Source: an uncultured Clostridia bacterium | GTDB taxonomy: Bacteria; Bacillota; Clostridia; Peptostreptococcales; Anaerovoracaceae | Assembly: GCA_945788655.1 (NCBI GenBank) | Contig: CALZMV010000008.1 | Coordinates: 1 to 18,533 of the forward strand | Direction: 5' to 3' | Length of the DNA: 18,533 bases | Part shown: one piece after another, positions 1-7,653 of the stretch | How the letters are laid out: the number at the start of each line of letters is the position of its first letter | How positions within the stretch are numbered: the stretch's first letter is position 1 | Notes under the pieces: generated by a model | The model's input: the letters and a program-made list of their open reading frames with translations, nothing else | The model's database searches: none | What the model was told of the DNA's origin: nothing | Made by a program: the position numbers and the translations under genes

Positions 1-2
1 TA

Positions 3-2501
3 GATGAAATCTATCACCCGGGCTATGTAGCTAAGAGAATGGAAGTAGGTGCAGTTATTGCGGCAGCTCCTGCAGAAAATGTAGTTAGAGAAGTTCCTGA
101 AGCAGGTGACAGAGTTATCCTTTTAGGCGGAAAAACCGGTAGAGACGGCTGCGGTGGTGCAACAGGCTCTTCAAAATCTCACGATGCTTCATCACTTGAA
201 ACATGTGGTGCAGAGGTTCAGAAGGGTAACGCTCCAGAAGAAAGAAAAATTCAGAGATTATTCAGAAATCCTGAAGCATCCAAGCTTATCAGACGTTGTA
301 ACGACTTCGGTGCAGGCGGTGTATCTGTAGCTATTGGTGAACTTGCTGATGGTCTTGAAATCAACTTAGATGTAGTACCAAAGAAGTACGATGGTCTTGA
401 CGGTACAGAACTAGCTATTTCCGAATCTCAGGAAAGAATGGCGGTTGTTGTTTCCGAAAAGGATGTAGAGCGTTTCTGTCAGCTTGCAAGACTTGAAAAC
501 CTTGAAGCTACTGTGGTCGCAACTGTTACTGCAGAACCAAGACTTTCAATGCATTGGAATGGCCAGAACATTGTAAATCTTTCAAGAGAATTCCTTGATT
601 CAAACGGTGCGGAAAAGCACATCACTGTTGAAGCTGTTAAGCCTGAAGCTATAGAAAAGAAGGTTGAAGGCGGGTTCTGCGAAAACTTCAAGGCTCTTGC
701 AGGAGATTTAAACGTTTGCTCAAAGAGAGGTCTTTCCGAAAGATTCGACTCAACAATCGGTGCAGGCACAGTGCTTATGCCGTTTGGTGGCAAGTATCAG
801 AGAACCCCTATTCAGGCAATGGTACACAAGATTTCTGTTGAAAAGCAGGATACTACAACTTGTTCATTAATGTCTTGGGGTTACAATCCATTCATCATGG
901 AAAAGAGCCCATACCACGGCGCATACCTTGCTGTAGTTGAATCTGTAGCTAAGTTAGTTGCTCACGGCGCTAAGTTTGAAGATGTTTACTTATCATTCCA
1001 GGAATACTTCGAAAAGCTTGGAAACGACCCTAAAAAGTGGGGCAAGCCATTTGCGGCTTTACTTGGTGCTTTAGAAGCACAGCTCGACTTAGAAGTGGGT
1101 TCAATCGGCGGTAAGGACTCCATGTCCGGTACATTTGAAGATATTCACGTACCTCCAACATTAATTTCATTTGCTGTAACAACAGACAGCGTTGACAATA
1201 TTATTTCACCTGAATTCAAGGAAGCAGGCAACAAGGTTTACTTATTAAAGCCTGAATTAGATGGAAGAGGCCTTCCTACAGGTGCATCACTTAAGGCAGT
1301 ATTCGATAAGGTTACTGCTCTTATGAGAAAGGGCGTTGTAAAGGCATGTTACACTCCAACTTATGGAGGTATTGCAGAAGCTGTTCTTAAGATGGCTATG
1401 GGTAACGGCATTGGCTTTAAGTTTACAGATGCTTTGGATCTTGAAGATGTCTTCGGTTACAACTATGGTGCTTTCGTTATTGAAGCAACTGAAGAAGTAG
1501 ATGCAGTTCTTATAGGTGAAACAACTGCTGAATTCAAAGTTGTTTACGGAGGCGAAGAACTGGATATGGCTGAAGTGTGCCAGATCTACGAAGACAAGCT
1601 TGAACCTGTATATCCTTGCAATATTGCAGTAGACGGTGAAACACCTGCTAACTTATCATATACAACTGATAAGAAGTTCGGTGCAAAGGTTAAGGTAGAT
1701 GTTCCTAAGGTTCTTATTCCTGTATTCCCTGGTACAAACTGTGAATACGATACTGCTAAGGCTTTCGCCAGAGCAGGTGCAGAGCCTGAAATTTTCTTAA
1801 TCAACAACCTGACTGCAGCAGATGTTGCTGAATCTGTAAGCAAGTTTGCTGCCAAGGTTAGAGAAAGCCAGATTATCTTTATCCCTGGCGGATTCTCAGG
1901 TGGTGACGAACCGGATGGTTCTGCTAAGTTTATCACTGCGTTCTTCAGAAATGAGGAAATCAAAGAAGCTGTTACTGAACTTCTTGAAGAAAGAGACGGC
2001 TTAATGGCAGGTATCTGTAACGGTTTCCAGGCATTAATCAAGCTTGGCCTTGTTCCATACGGTAAGATCGTTGAAACAGATGAAGACTGTGCTACATTGA
2101 CATACAACAAGATTTCAAGACACCAGTCTAAGCTTGTTCGTACAAGAATTGCGTCAAATAATTCTCCTTGGCTTGCAAATACTAAGGTTGGAGATGTTTA
2201 TACAGTTGCTATTTCTCATGGTGAAGGCAGATTTATTGCGCCTTTGGAATTACGTGAAGAATTAGCTAAGAACGGACAGATTTTCACTCAGTATGCAGAC
2301 CTTGAAGGAAATGCTACCAACGACATTCAGTTCAACCCTAACGGTTCAGACTGGGCTATCGAAGGTATTCTTTCACCGGACGGACGAGTTCTTGGTAAGA
2401 TGGGACATTCAGAAAGAATCGGAAACGGTCTTTATAAGAATGTAATCGGAGAGTTCGACATGAAGATGTTCGAATCTGCTGTAAATTATTTCAAAAAATA
2501 A
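3..2501 (+). CDS. purL: Phosphoribosylformylglycinamidine synthase, 3' part (left edge cut)
   Basis: This enzyme makes FGAM from FGAR, glutamine and ATP, the fourth step of de novo purine synthesis in the cytoplasm. The reading frame is already open at base 3 and has no start codon there, so the N-terminal part lies outside the window; about 832 residues are visible. Counting from the Met at 39, the synthase half shows a glycine-rich GGKTGRDGCGG stretch near residue 30. A class I glutamine amidotransferase domain begins near residue 555. Its nucleophile is Cys660 in GICNGFQ, and the His790/Glu792 pair lies in GHSER, matching the PHPE position of other PurL proteins. Fusion of synthase and glutaminase in one chain is the large PurL form; clostridia and some other groups carry a single-chain type of about 1,250 residues, as opposed to the separate PurS/PurL/PurQ set of Bacillus. 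The stop is followed at once by the promoter of the next gene, with no clear terminator. Confidence 0.96.
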   Translation, partial: DEIYHPGYVAKRMEVGAVIAAAPAENVVREVPEAGDRVILLGGKTGRDGCGGATGSSKSHDASSLETCGAEVQKGNAPEERKIQRLFRNPEASKLIRRCNDFGAGGVSVAIGELADGLEINLDVVPKKYDGLDGTELAISESQERMAVVVSEKDVERFCQLARLENLEATVVATVTAEPRLSMHWNGQNIVNLSREFLDSNGAEKHITVEAVKPEAIEKKVEGGFCENFKALAGDLNVCSKRGLSERFDSTIGAGTVLMPFGGKYQRTPIQAMVHKISVEKQDTTTCSLMSWGYNPFIMEKSPYHGAYLAVVESVAKLVAHGAKFEDVYLSFQEYFEKLGNDPKKWGKPFAALLGALEAQLDLEVGSIGGKDSMSGTFEDIHVPPTLISFAVTTDSVDNIISPEFKEAGNKVYLLKPELDGRGLPTGASLKAVFDKVTALMRKGVVKACYTPTYGGIAEAVLKMAMGNGIGFKFTDALDLEDVFGYNYGAFVIEATEEVDAVLIGETTAEFKVVYGGEELDMAEVCQIYEDKLEPVYPCNIAVDGETPANLSYTTDKKFGAKVKVDVPKVLIPVFPGTNCEYDTAKAFARAGAEPEIFLINNLTAADVAESVSKFAAKVRESQIIFIPGGFSGGDEPDGSAKFITAFFRNEEIKEAVTELLEERDGLMAGICNGFQALIKLGLVPYGKIVETDEDCATLTYNKISRHQSKLVRTRIASNNSPWLANTKVGDVYTVAISHGEGRFIAPLELREELAKNGQIFTQYADLEGNATNDIQFNPNGSDWAIEGILSPDGRVLGKMGHSERIGNGLYKNVIGEFDMKMFESAVNYFKK

Positions 2502-2505
2502 TTTG

Positions 2506-2534
2506 TTGACAATTCATGTTAATAAAGATATAAT
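2506..2534 (+). promoter_or_regulatory. Consensus sigma-A promoter for the CofE-like gene
   Basis: TTGACA at 2506-2511 and TATAAT at 2529-2534 are separated by 17 bases, a perfect match to the housekeeping consensus in both boxes and spacing. It starts 5 bases after the purL stop. Transcription should begin near 2541, leaving a leader of about 47 bases with the ribosome binding site AAGGAG at 2571-2576. No operator palindrome is visible, so expression is probably strong and constitutive. Confidence 0.85.
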
Positions 2535-2587
2535 GAAATGTATTTTTTCTGATACATGATAATTACCGTAAAGGAGATGGTTTATAA

Positions 2588-3778
2588 ATGGAAAGAAGAA
2601 TCGGAACAATTTCAAGAGGTCTTCGTGGACCAATCATTAAGGAAGGCGACGATCTGACAAAGATAGTTGTAGATACATTGCTTGAATGTGTAGATAAGGG
2701 CGATTTCGAAATCGGTCAGAAGGATGTTCTGGCTGTTACAGAATCAATTCTTGCTCGTGCACAGTCCAATTACGCAACTACAGATCAGTTAGCAGAAGAT
2801 GTTAGAGCTAAACTTGGCGGTGAGACTGTAGGCGTTGTATTCCCTATTTTAAGCAGAAACAGATTTGCAATCTGCTTAAGAGGTATCGCAAAGGGTGCTA
2901 AGAAAGTCGTTGTAATGCTCAGCTATCCAAGTGATGAAGTTGGTAACCACATTCTTGACTTAGATTTATTAGATGAAAAGGGAGTAAATCCATACACTGA
3001 TTTACTTACTCAGGCTGAATTTGAAAATCTTTTCGGCAAGTCAAAGCACACTTTCACAGATATCGACTATGTAAACTACTACAAGGAACTTATTGAAGAA
3101 GAAGGTGCAGAAGCTGAAATCATCTTCTCAAACAACCCTCGTAAGATTGTAGACTACACTGATAAGGTTATCTGTGCAGATATCCACACAAGAACTCGTA
3201 CTAAGAGACTGATCAAAGAAGCCGGCGGTAAAGTTGTTATCGGTATGGATGAACTTCTTAATGCTCCTGTTAACGGTTCCGGTTATAATCCTGAATACGG
3301 AATTCTTGGATCAAACAAGGCAACAGAAAACACAATCAAGCTGTTCCCTGTTAACGCTCAGGAATTTGTAGAAGGCGTACAGGCTGAAATCAAGAAGAGA
3401 ACAGGCAAAGTCGTAGAAGTTATGGTTTATGGCGACGGCGCATTTAAAGACCCGGTAGGTAAGATCTGGGAACTTGCAGACCCTGTAGTTTCCCCTGGCT
3501 TCACAAGCGGTCTGGTTGGACAGCCTAACGAATTAAAGTTAAAGTATCTTGCAGACAATGATTTCGCAGAACTTCGCGGCGATGAATTAAAGGCTGCTAT
3601 CGAAACTGCAATCAAAGAAAAGGATGCAAATCTGGTTGGACAGATGGCAACTGAAGGTACTACTCCAAGAAGACTTACTGACCTTTTAGGTTCACTTTGT
3701 GACTTGACTTCAGGTTCAGGAGACAAGGGTACCCCATTTATCTACATTCAGGGATATTTTGACAACTATACAGACTAA
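2588..3778 (+). CDS. CofE-like gamma-glutamyl ligase (coenzyme F420-0:L-glutamate ligase family)
   Basis: This 396-residue protein resembles the F420-0:gamma-glutamyl ligase family (PF01996, COG1478), which adds glutamate through gamma-linkage to a cofactor in a GTP- and metal-dependent reaction. Family-like segments include the N-terminal PIIKEGDDL with the following ILARAQ region, NGSGYNPEYGILGSNKA near residues 229-245, and MVYGDGAFKDP near 278-288. It is longer than archaeal CofE (about 250 residues), as is usual for the Firmicute version. The start is fixed by AAGGAG 11 bases upstream, and the gene is a single unit between a consensus promoter and a terminator. No other F420 synthesis gene or F420-using enzyme is in the window, and most Firmicutes are not known to make F420, so the true acceptor may be different. 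Folate is one candidate, since a chlamydial family member has been proposed to act as a folylpolyglutamate synthase (from memory). Family assignment is fairly sure; substrate is unknown. Confidence 0.8.
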   Translation: MERRIGTISRGLRGPIIKEGDDLTKIVVDTLLECVDKGDFEIGQKDVLAVTESILARAQSNYATTDQLAEDVRAKLGGETVGVVFPILSRNRFAICLRGIAKGAKKVVVMLSYPSDEVGNHILDLDLLDEKGVNPYTDLLTQAEFENLFGKSKHTFTDIDYVNYYKELIEEEGAEAEIIFSNNPRKIVDYTDKVICADIHTRTRTKRLIKEAGGKVVIGMDELLNAPVNGSGYNPEYGILGSNKATENTIKLFPVNAQEFVEGVQAEIKKRTGKVVEVMVYGDGAFKDPVGKIWELADPVVSPGFTSGLVGQPNELKLKYLADNDFAELRGDELKAAIETAIKEKDANLVGQMATEGTTPRRLTDLLGSLCDLTSGSGDKGTPFIYIQGYFDNYTD

Positions 3779-3794
3779 TTCAATACGGTTTGGC

Positions 3795-3827
3795 AAGGCT
3801 CTTTGCATTTTGCGAAGAGCCTTTTTT
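3795..3827 (+). terminator. Rho-independent terminator of the CofE-like gene
   Basis: AAGGCTCTT (3795-3803) pairs perfectly with AAGAGCCTT (3815-3823), and three further inner pairs including one G-U (3804-3806 with 3812-3814) leave a 5-base loop. A run of six T (3822-3827) follows. It lies 17 bases after the stop codon and separates this gene from the SOS cassette. Confidence 0.9.
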
Positions 3828-3831
3828 ATGC

Positions 3832-3860
3832 TTGAAAAAAGAACATATGTTCTGTATAAT
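3832..3860 (+). promoter_or_regulatory. Promoter of the SOS cassette
   Basis: TTGAAA at 3832-3837 and TATAAT at 3855-3860 are 17 bases apart. The start of transcription should be near 3867, giving a leader of about 29 bases. The spacer is almost filled by a LexA palindrome, so bound LexA would directly block RNA polymerase. Confidence 0.85.
3840..3853 (+). promoter_or_regulatory. LexA (DinR) SOS box
   Basis: The 14-base perfect palindrome AGAACATATGTTCT contains GAACATATGTTC, matching the Gram-positive LexA/DinR consensus (GAAC-N4-GTTC) with the preferred ATAT centre. It sits between the -35 and -10 boxes of the polymerase promoter, the classic repressing position. No other GAAC-N4-GTTC site was noticed in the other intergenic regions. 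Confidence 0.9.
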
Positions 3861-3895
3861 GTAATCGAGGATAGAAAGGGTATGGTGAGATAAAG

Positions 3896-5173
3896 ATGAC
3901 TAAAGGTCAGCGCAAGGATGAAAACTTTTATCTATGCATAGATTTAAAATCCTTTTATGCATCGGTGGAATGCAGGGAGAGAGGTTTGGATCCAATGACT
4001 ACTAATCTGGTTGTGGCAGACCCTTCAAGGGGAGATAAGACAATTTGCCTTGCGGCAACACCTGCAATCAAGAAGCTGGGAGTGAGCAGCAGGTGCAGAG
4101 TGTTTGAGATTCCTAAATCTATAGATTACATCATGGCTCCGCCTCGAATGTCCCTATATATGAAGTATTCTGCCAGAGTTTATAAGGTTTATCTGAAATA
4201 TTTCGATAAGGATGATATCCACATATATTCAATAGATGAAGTGTTTATCGATGCAAGCAAATATTCACGAATATATGGAAAGGATATGAAACTCCTTGCC
4301 AAAACGGTTATGGAGGATGTATACAGAACCGTAGGAATCAGGTCTGCATGCGGCATCGGAACCAATCTCTACCTTTGCAAAATAGCCCTTGATATTACAG
4401 CTAAGCACAGCAGTGATGGCATAGGATATCTGGATGAGAAACTATATAGGCAGCTATTATGGAATCACAGACCCATAACGGATTTTTGGAGAATTGGCAG
4501 AGGGACTGCCAAAAGACTTGAGAGATATGGGATATATACTATGGAGCAAATTGCAAAAGCTGACAGGAATCTTATGTTTAAGGTCTTTGGTGTAGATGCG
4601 GAGCTTATTATAGACCATGCATGGGGCAGAGAAACGGCAACTATGGCTGATATTAAGGGATACGAGCCTAAATCAAACAGCATTTCCAGCGGACAGGTGC
4701 TCTTCCATGATTATAACTTTGAGAAGGGCAGGCTCATACTTCATGAGATGACAGAACTTCTGGTTCTTGATCTGGTAGATAAGAAGCTGGTAACGGACAA
4801 TATCGGACTGTATGTAGGTTTTTCCAACAGAGAGAACATTGCACCGGTACATGGCAGTATGAGTCTTTCATTTTATACATCTTCCATGAAGATAATTCAA
4901 AAATCCATGGACGATCTGTATTGCAGAATAATAGATGAGAATAGCCTTATCAGGAGAATTTCCATATCTTTCAACAGGCTTCTTGGTGAAGAAAACGAAG
5001 GCTTTGATTTGTTTACAGATACAAATGAACTTAAGGAAGAAAAGCAGATATCCCATACCATACTGGATATCAAGAAGAAATTTGGGAGGAATGCTATATT
5101 CAAGGGAATGAATCTGGAGAAGGATGCAACAACCCTTGAGAGAAACAGACAGATTGGAGGTCATAAGGCGTGA
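3896..5173 (+). CDS. Y-family translesion DNA polymerase (UmuC/UvrX-like)
   Basis: This 425-residue Y-family polymerase copies past damaged bases with low fidelity. The palm carries the catalytic acids Asp16 (in CIDLKSFYASVE) and Asp114-Glu115 (in YSIDEVFID). Tyr21 is at the position of the sugar steric gate. A thumb and helix-hairpin-helix region follows (FWRIGRGTAKRLERYGI, about residues 197-213), then the little-finger domain. GFDLF at 369-373 could be a degenerate sliding-clamp binding motif, and the C-terminal ERNRQIGGHKA is typical of the Firmicute UvrX/YqjW-type branch. GGTGAG at 3884-3889 precedes the ATG by 6 bases. It is first in a three-gene cassette under a LexA box, so induction by DNA damage is expected. 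No umuD-like gene is adjacent; this branch commonly has a YolD-like neighbour instead. Assignment to the family is firm, the exact subtype less so. Confidence 0.93.
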   Translation: MTKGQRKDENFYLCIDLKSFYASVECRERGLDPMTTNLVVADPSRGDKTICLAATPAIKKLGVSSRCRVFEIPKSIDYIMAPPRMSLYMKYSARVYKVYLKYFDKDDIHIYSIDEVFIDASKYSRIYGKDMKLLAKTVMEDVYRTVGIRSACGIGTNLYLCKIALDITAKHSSDGIGYLDEKLYRQLLWNHRPITDFWRIGRGTAKRLERYGIYTMEQIAKADRNLMFKVFGVDAELIIDHAWGRETATMADIKGYEPKSNSISSGQVLFHDYNFEKGRLILHEMTELLVLDLVDKKLVTDNIGLYVGFSNRENIAPVHGSMSLSFYTSSMKIIQKSMDDLYCRIIDENSLIRRISISFNRLLGEENEGFDLFTDTNELKEEKQISHTILDIKKKFGRNAIFKGMNLEKDATTLERNRQIGGHKA

Positions 5174-5514
5174 AAAGCTATGATTATACGACTAAGAGGG
5201 CAAATATGAGCAGGGAGAACAGAGCCAAGCAGTTTGCACCATTTGCAGCACTAAAGGGTCTTGAAGAAGAAATGTCAGGCAGCGAGTTTAATCCGGATGA
5301 ACGCAGGATACTGGCTGAAGATGAGATATGTGAACTGAATCAGAAACTATGCGAAATACAGCCCGGTGACTATGTATCCATAATTCACTATCACAAACAG
5401 AAATATATTGAAACAAAAGGAACTGTCAAGAAGACAGATTTAGTAAAACGTGCTATTATAGTAGGAGAGTATAATATAAGGATAAGCGATATATATGCTG
5501 TCGACAGAAAGTGA
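5170..5514 (+). CDS. YolD-like protein, partner of the translesion polymerase
   Basis: This 114-residue protein of the YolD-like family (PF08863) shows the hallmark NRAKQFAPFAALKGLEE at residues 17-33, followed by a helical segment and a small beta-rich C-terminal part (GDYVSIIHY, then VKRAIIVGEYNIRISDI). YolD-like proteins are repeatedly encoded next to Y-family polymerases in Firmicutes and are thought to assist or regulate them, possibly in the role UmuD plays in enterobacteria; the mechanism is not settled. The start is GTG at 5170, overlapping the polymerase TGA as GTGA, with GGAGG at 5156-5160 nine bases upstream. This implies translational coupling. An internal ATG at 5206 would remove the N-terminus before the conserved motif and has no better ribosome binding site. 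Regulation is shared with the LexA-controlled promoter. Confidence 0.85.
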   Translation: MKSYDYTTKRANMSRENRAKQFAPFAALKGLEEEMSGSEFNPDERRILAEDEICELNQKLCEIQPGDYVSIIHYHKQKYIETKGTVKKTDLVKRAIIVGEYNIRISDIYAVDRK

Positions 5515-5524
5515 GGATAAACCT

Positions 5525-6028
5525 ATGAGCAGAATGTATATAGAAACAGGAGATATTACAAGGCTTGACTGTGATGCAATCGTTAATGCGGCAAACAAGA
5601 GTCTTCTGGGCGGAGGCGGTGTTGATGGCGCAATACACAGAGCTGCAGGTCCGAAGCTTCTTGAAGAGTGCAGAACCCTTAATGGCTGCAAAACAGGACA
5701 GGCTAAGATTACTAAAGGATACAACCTGAAAGCAAAATATATAATCCACACCGTCGGACCTATTTACAGCGGATCAGAGGATGACAAGATTAAGCTCGCC
5801 GATTGTTATACCAACTCACTGAGGCTGGCTAAGGAGAACGGTATTCATAGTATCGCATTTCCCGGTATTTCTACGGGAGTATATGGATACCCTATCAGTG
5901 AGGCAGTTCCAATATCAGTTAGAGCAGTATCAGAATGGATTGAGAAACATAAGGATTATGACATAGACGTAATCTTTGTCTGCTTTAATGAATTGTCCAG
6001 AGAACTTTACGAAAAAACATTAAAATAA
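5525..6028 (+). CDS. Macrodomain protein, predicted ADP-ribose hydrolase (MacroD type)
   Basis: This 167-residue protein is a stand-alone macrodomain. Visible motifs are GDIT (9-12), NAAN (21-24), GGGGVDGAIHRAAG (29-42, with the catalytic-type Asp34) and FPGISTGVYGYP (112-123), which together form the ADP-ribose pocket of MacroD/YmdB-type enzymes. Members remove mono-ADP-ribose from acidic residues, deacetylate O-acetyl-ADP-ribose, and some act on ADP-ribosylated nucleic acid. The chosen ATG has GAGG (5513-5516) 8 bases upstream; an in-frame ATG at 5495 would overlap the YolD-like gene and add ten unrelated residues. It lies 10 bases after that gene with no promoter or terminator between, so it is probably the third cistron of the LexA-controlled cassette. 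Substrate is not known. No ADP-ribosyltransferase toxin (DarT-like) is encoded nearby. Confidence 0.9.
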   Translation: MSRMYIETGDITRLDCDAIVNAANKSLLGGGGVDGAIHRAAGPKLLEECRTLNGCKTGQAKITKGYNLKAKYIIHTVGPIYSGSEDDKIKLADCYTNSLRLAKENGIHSIAFPGISTGVYGYPISEAVPISVRAVSEWIEKHKDYDIDVIFVCFNELSRELYEKTLK

Positions 6029-6043
6029 ATAGTTTTTTGGCTA

Positions 6044-6071
6044 TTGTTTTGAAATTTCATTGTGCTATAAT
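6044..6071 (+). promoter_or_regulatory. Probable promoter for the MATE exporter
   Basis: TTGTTT at 6044-6049 and a consensus TATAAT at 6066-6071 are 16 bases apart. Transcription would start near 6078, upstream of the hairpin at 6090-6111, so the transcript would carry that hairpin in its short leader. The -35 box is weak (4 of 6). An alternative TTGAAA at 6049-6054 is only 11 bases from the -10 and was not preferred. Confidence 0.6.
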
Positions 6072-6089
6072 ATGCAATTGATAAGACAT

Positions 6090-6118
6090 CCCGAAAGAAC
6101 TGCCTTTCGGGTGTTTTT
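6090..6118 (+). terminator. Hairpin with T-run between promoter and MATE gene (terminator or attenuator)
   Basis: CCCGAAAG (6090-6097) and CTTTCGGG (6104-6111) form an 8-bp perfect stem with a 6-base loop, followed by TG and five T (6114-6118). It could end the SOS cassette transcript. It also lies downstream of a good -10 box and directly before the ribosome binding site at 6121, so it may attenuate the MATE transcript. Confidence 0.7.
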
Positions 6119-6133
6119 ATGGAGGAGGACAAA

Positions 6134-7576
6134 ATGCAGATAAAATCAAGAGAGCAGATAAAGAAAATAAAGAAGATAAGCAATGAAGGAAACAGGGAAC
6201 CAAAGGCAAAATATGAAATGGATATGTGCAATGGTCCCATTCTAAAAAAACTTCTTATATTTACATTGCCTCTGATGTGTTCGAGCATGCTGCAGCTGTT
6301 ATTCAATGCAGCCGATATAATAGTGGTAGGAAGATTTGCAGGGGACAATTCTCTGGCGGCAGTAGGATCTACAACATCGCTCATACTGCTTTTATCAAAC
6401 CTGTTTATTGGACTTTCTGTTGGTGCCAATGTGCTTGCAGCAAGATATTTTGGTGCAAAGAGAGGCAATGAACTAAGCAAGACTGTTCATACCTCACTTC
6501 TTCTCAGTCTGATCAGCGGTGTGGCACTTGCCGTAATAGGCGTGATAGCATCAAAGCCCATTCTGATGCTGATGGATACACCTGATACGGTAATAGACCT
6601 TTCTGCACTATATTTAAGAATATATTTTCTGGGAATGCCGGCTACGCTGTTTTACAATTTCGGCAGTGCATTGCTGAGAGCTAAGGGAGATACCAAGAGA
6701 CCGTTAATGTATCTGAGTTTTGCAGGAATCACAAATGTCAGCCTGAATCTGCTGTTTGTTGCTGCAATGGATATGGATGTGGCAGGTGTTGCCATTGCTA
6801 CAGTAACTTCTCAGTGTATAAGTGCTTTGCTAATATTAAGGTGTCTTATCCATGAAACAGGAGGATTCAGATTTTCCTTTAAGAAACTCAGGTTACATAA
6901 GGATAAGCTTAAGATGATACTTCAAATCGGGCTGCCGGCAGGGATTCAGAGTACGCTTTTCTCACTGTCAAATGTTATAATCCAGGCATCCATAAACTCC
7001 TTCGGAGATGTTTCCATGGCCGGAAGTGCAGCAGCCGCAAATATTGAGGGCTTTGTATATGTTGCCATGAACTCCTTCTATCAGGCATCCCTTTCCTTTA
7101 CAAGCCAGAATGTAGGAGCAGGCAGATATGAAAGAATAAACAAAATTATGATAAAATCTGTTGCATGTGTAACGGTTACAGGGTTGGTTTTTGGCAATTT
7201 TGCATATCTGGCAGGAAATACTTTGCTGGGACTTTATACTACAAGCCATGCGGTAGTTCTGGAAGGGCTTAAGAGAATGTCTTACGTCAGTGTGTGGTAC
7301 TTCCTTTGTGGAATAATGGATACTCTGGTTGGTGTACTCAGGGGTCTGGGATATTCTGTAGTGCCAATGCTGGTATCTCTGGTAGGTGCCTGTCTCCTGA
7401 GAATTGTGTGGATAATGACAGTTTTCCAGATTCCTCAATTCCACCTTCTGGATACAGTTTACATATCTTATCCTGTAACGTGGACAATTACGATAGTTGC
7501 TCACTTTATATTTTATATGTGGATAATGAAGAAAAAAATCAATCCGCTGATGCGAAGCAAAGAAGTCTTATCCTAA
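6134..7576 (+). CDS. MATE family multidrug/cation antiporter
   Basis: This 480-residue integral membrane protein resembles MATE exporters, which expel cationic drugs or metabolites using a sodium or proton gradient. About 12 hydrophobic segments are visible, in two halves that each begin with a similar motif: LLIFTLPLMCSSMLQLLFNAAD near residue 40, and ILQIGLPAGIQSTLFSLSN near residue 260. A lysine-rich tail of about 30 residues precedes the first membrane segment. The start is the ATG at 6134, five bases after GGAGGAGG (6121-6128); the in-frame ATG at 6119 would overlap that site and the hairpin T-run. It has its own probable promoter and a terminator-like hairpin upstream. E. coli dinF is an SOS-induced MATE gene, but no LexA box is seen at this promoter, so SOS control is only possible through read-through. 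Substrate unknown. Confidence 0.92.
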   Translation: MQIKSREQIKKIKKISNEGNREPKAKYEMDMCNGPILKKLLIFTLPLMCSSMLQLLFNAADIIVVGRFAGDNSLAAVGSTTSLILLLSNLFIGLSVGANVLAARYFGAKRGNELSKTVHTSLLLSLISGVALAVIGVIASKPILMLMDTPDTVIDLSALYLRIYFLGMPATLFYNFGSALLRAKGDTKRPLMYLSFAGITNVSLNLLFVAAMDMDVAGVAIATVTSQCISALLILRCLIHETGGFRFSFKKLRLHKDKLKMILQIGLPAGIQSTLFSLSNVIIQASINSFGDVSMAGSAAAANIEGFVYVAMNSFYQASLSFTSQNVGAGRYERINKIMIKSVACVTVTGLVFGNFAYLAGNTLLGLYTTSHAVVLEGLKRMSYVSVWYFLCGIMDTLVGVLRGLGYSVVPMLVSLVGACLLRIVWIMTVFQIPQFHLLDTVYISYPVTWTITIVAHFIFYMWIMKKKINPLMRSKEVLS

Positions 7577-7653
7577 CATATTTTTATTGCCAATAAGATT
7601 CATATATGGTAGGGTATAGAGTAAGTTCTAGATGAACAAAGGAGAAATGTAAG

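Noticed and set aside
1586..2110. Minus-strand open frame of 174 codons inside purL
   Set aside because: It is low-complexity Ser/Ala/Leu-rich sequence lying antisense to the conserved glutaminase domain, with no sign of independent coding.
5495..5524. ATG at 5495 as the macrodomain start
   Set aside because: It overlaps the YolD-like gene and adds residues unlike macrodomains; the GAGG eight bases before 5525 fits better.
3840..6028. SOS cassette as a recently acquired mobile element
   Set aside because: UvrX-type polymerases are often on mobile elements, but no integrase, transposase, terminal repeat or attachment site flanks it here, and neighbours are ordinary chromosomal genes.
6968..7504. 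Long minus-strand open frame of 178 codons inside the MATE gene
   Set aside because: The product is rich in Tyr, Cys, His and Asn with no domain pattern, and the + strand frame is clearly a MATE protein. It is a shadow frame.
7625..7637. GTTC-N5-GAAC inverted repeat before dapF, resembling a LexA half-site pair
   Set aside because: The half-sites are in reverse order and the spacing is 5, so it does not match the GAAC-N4-GTTC box seen at 3841-3852. A four-base arm is within chance.
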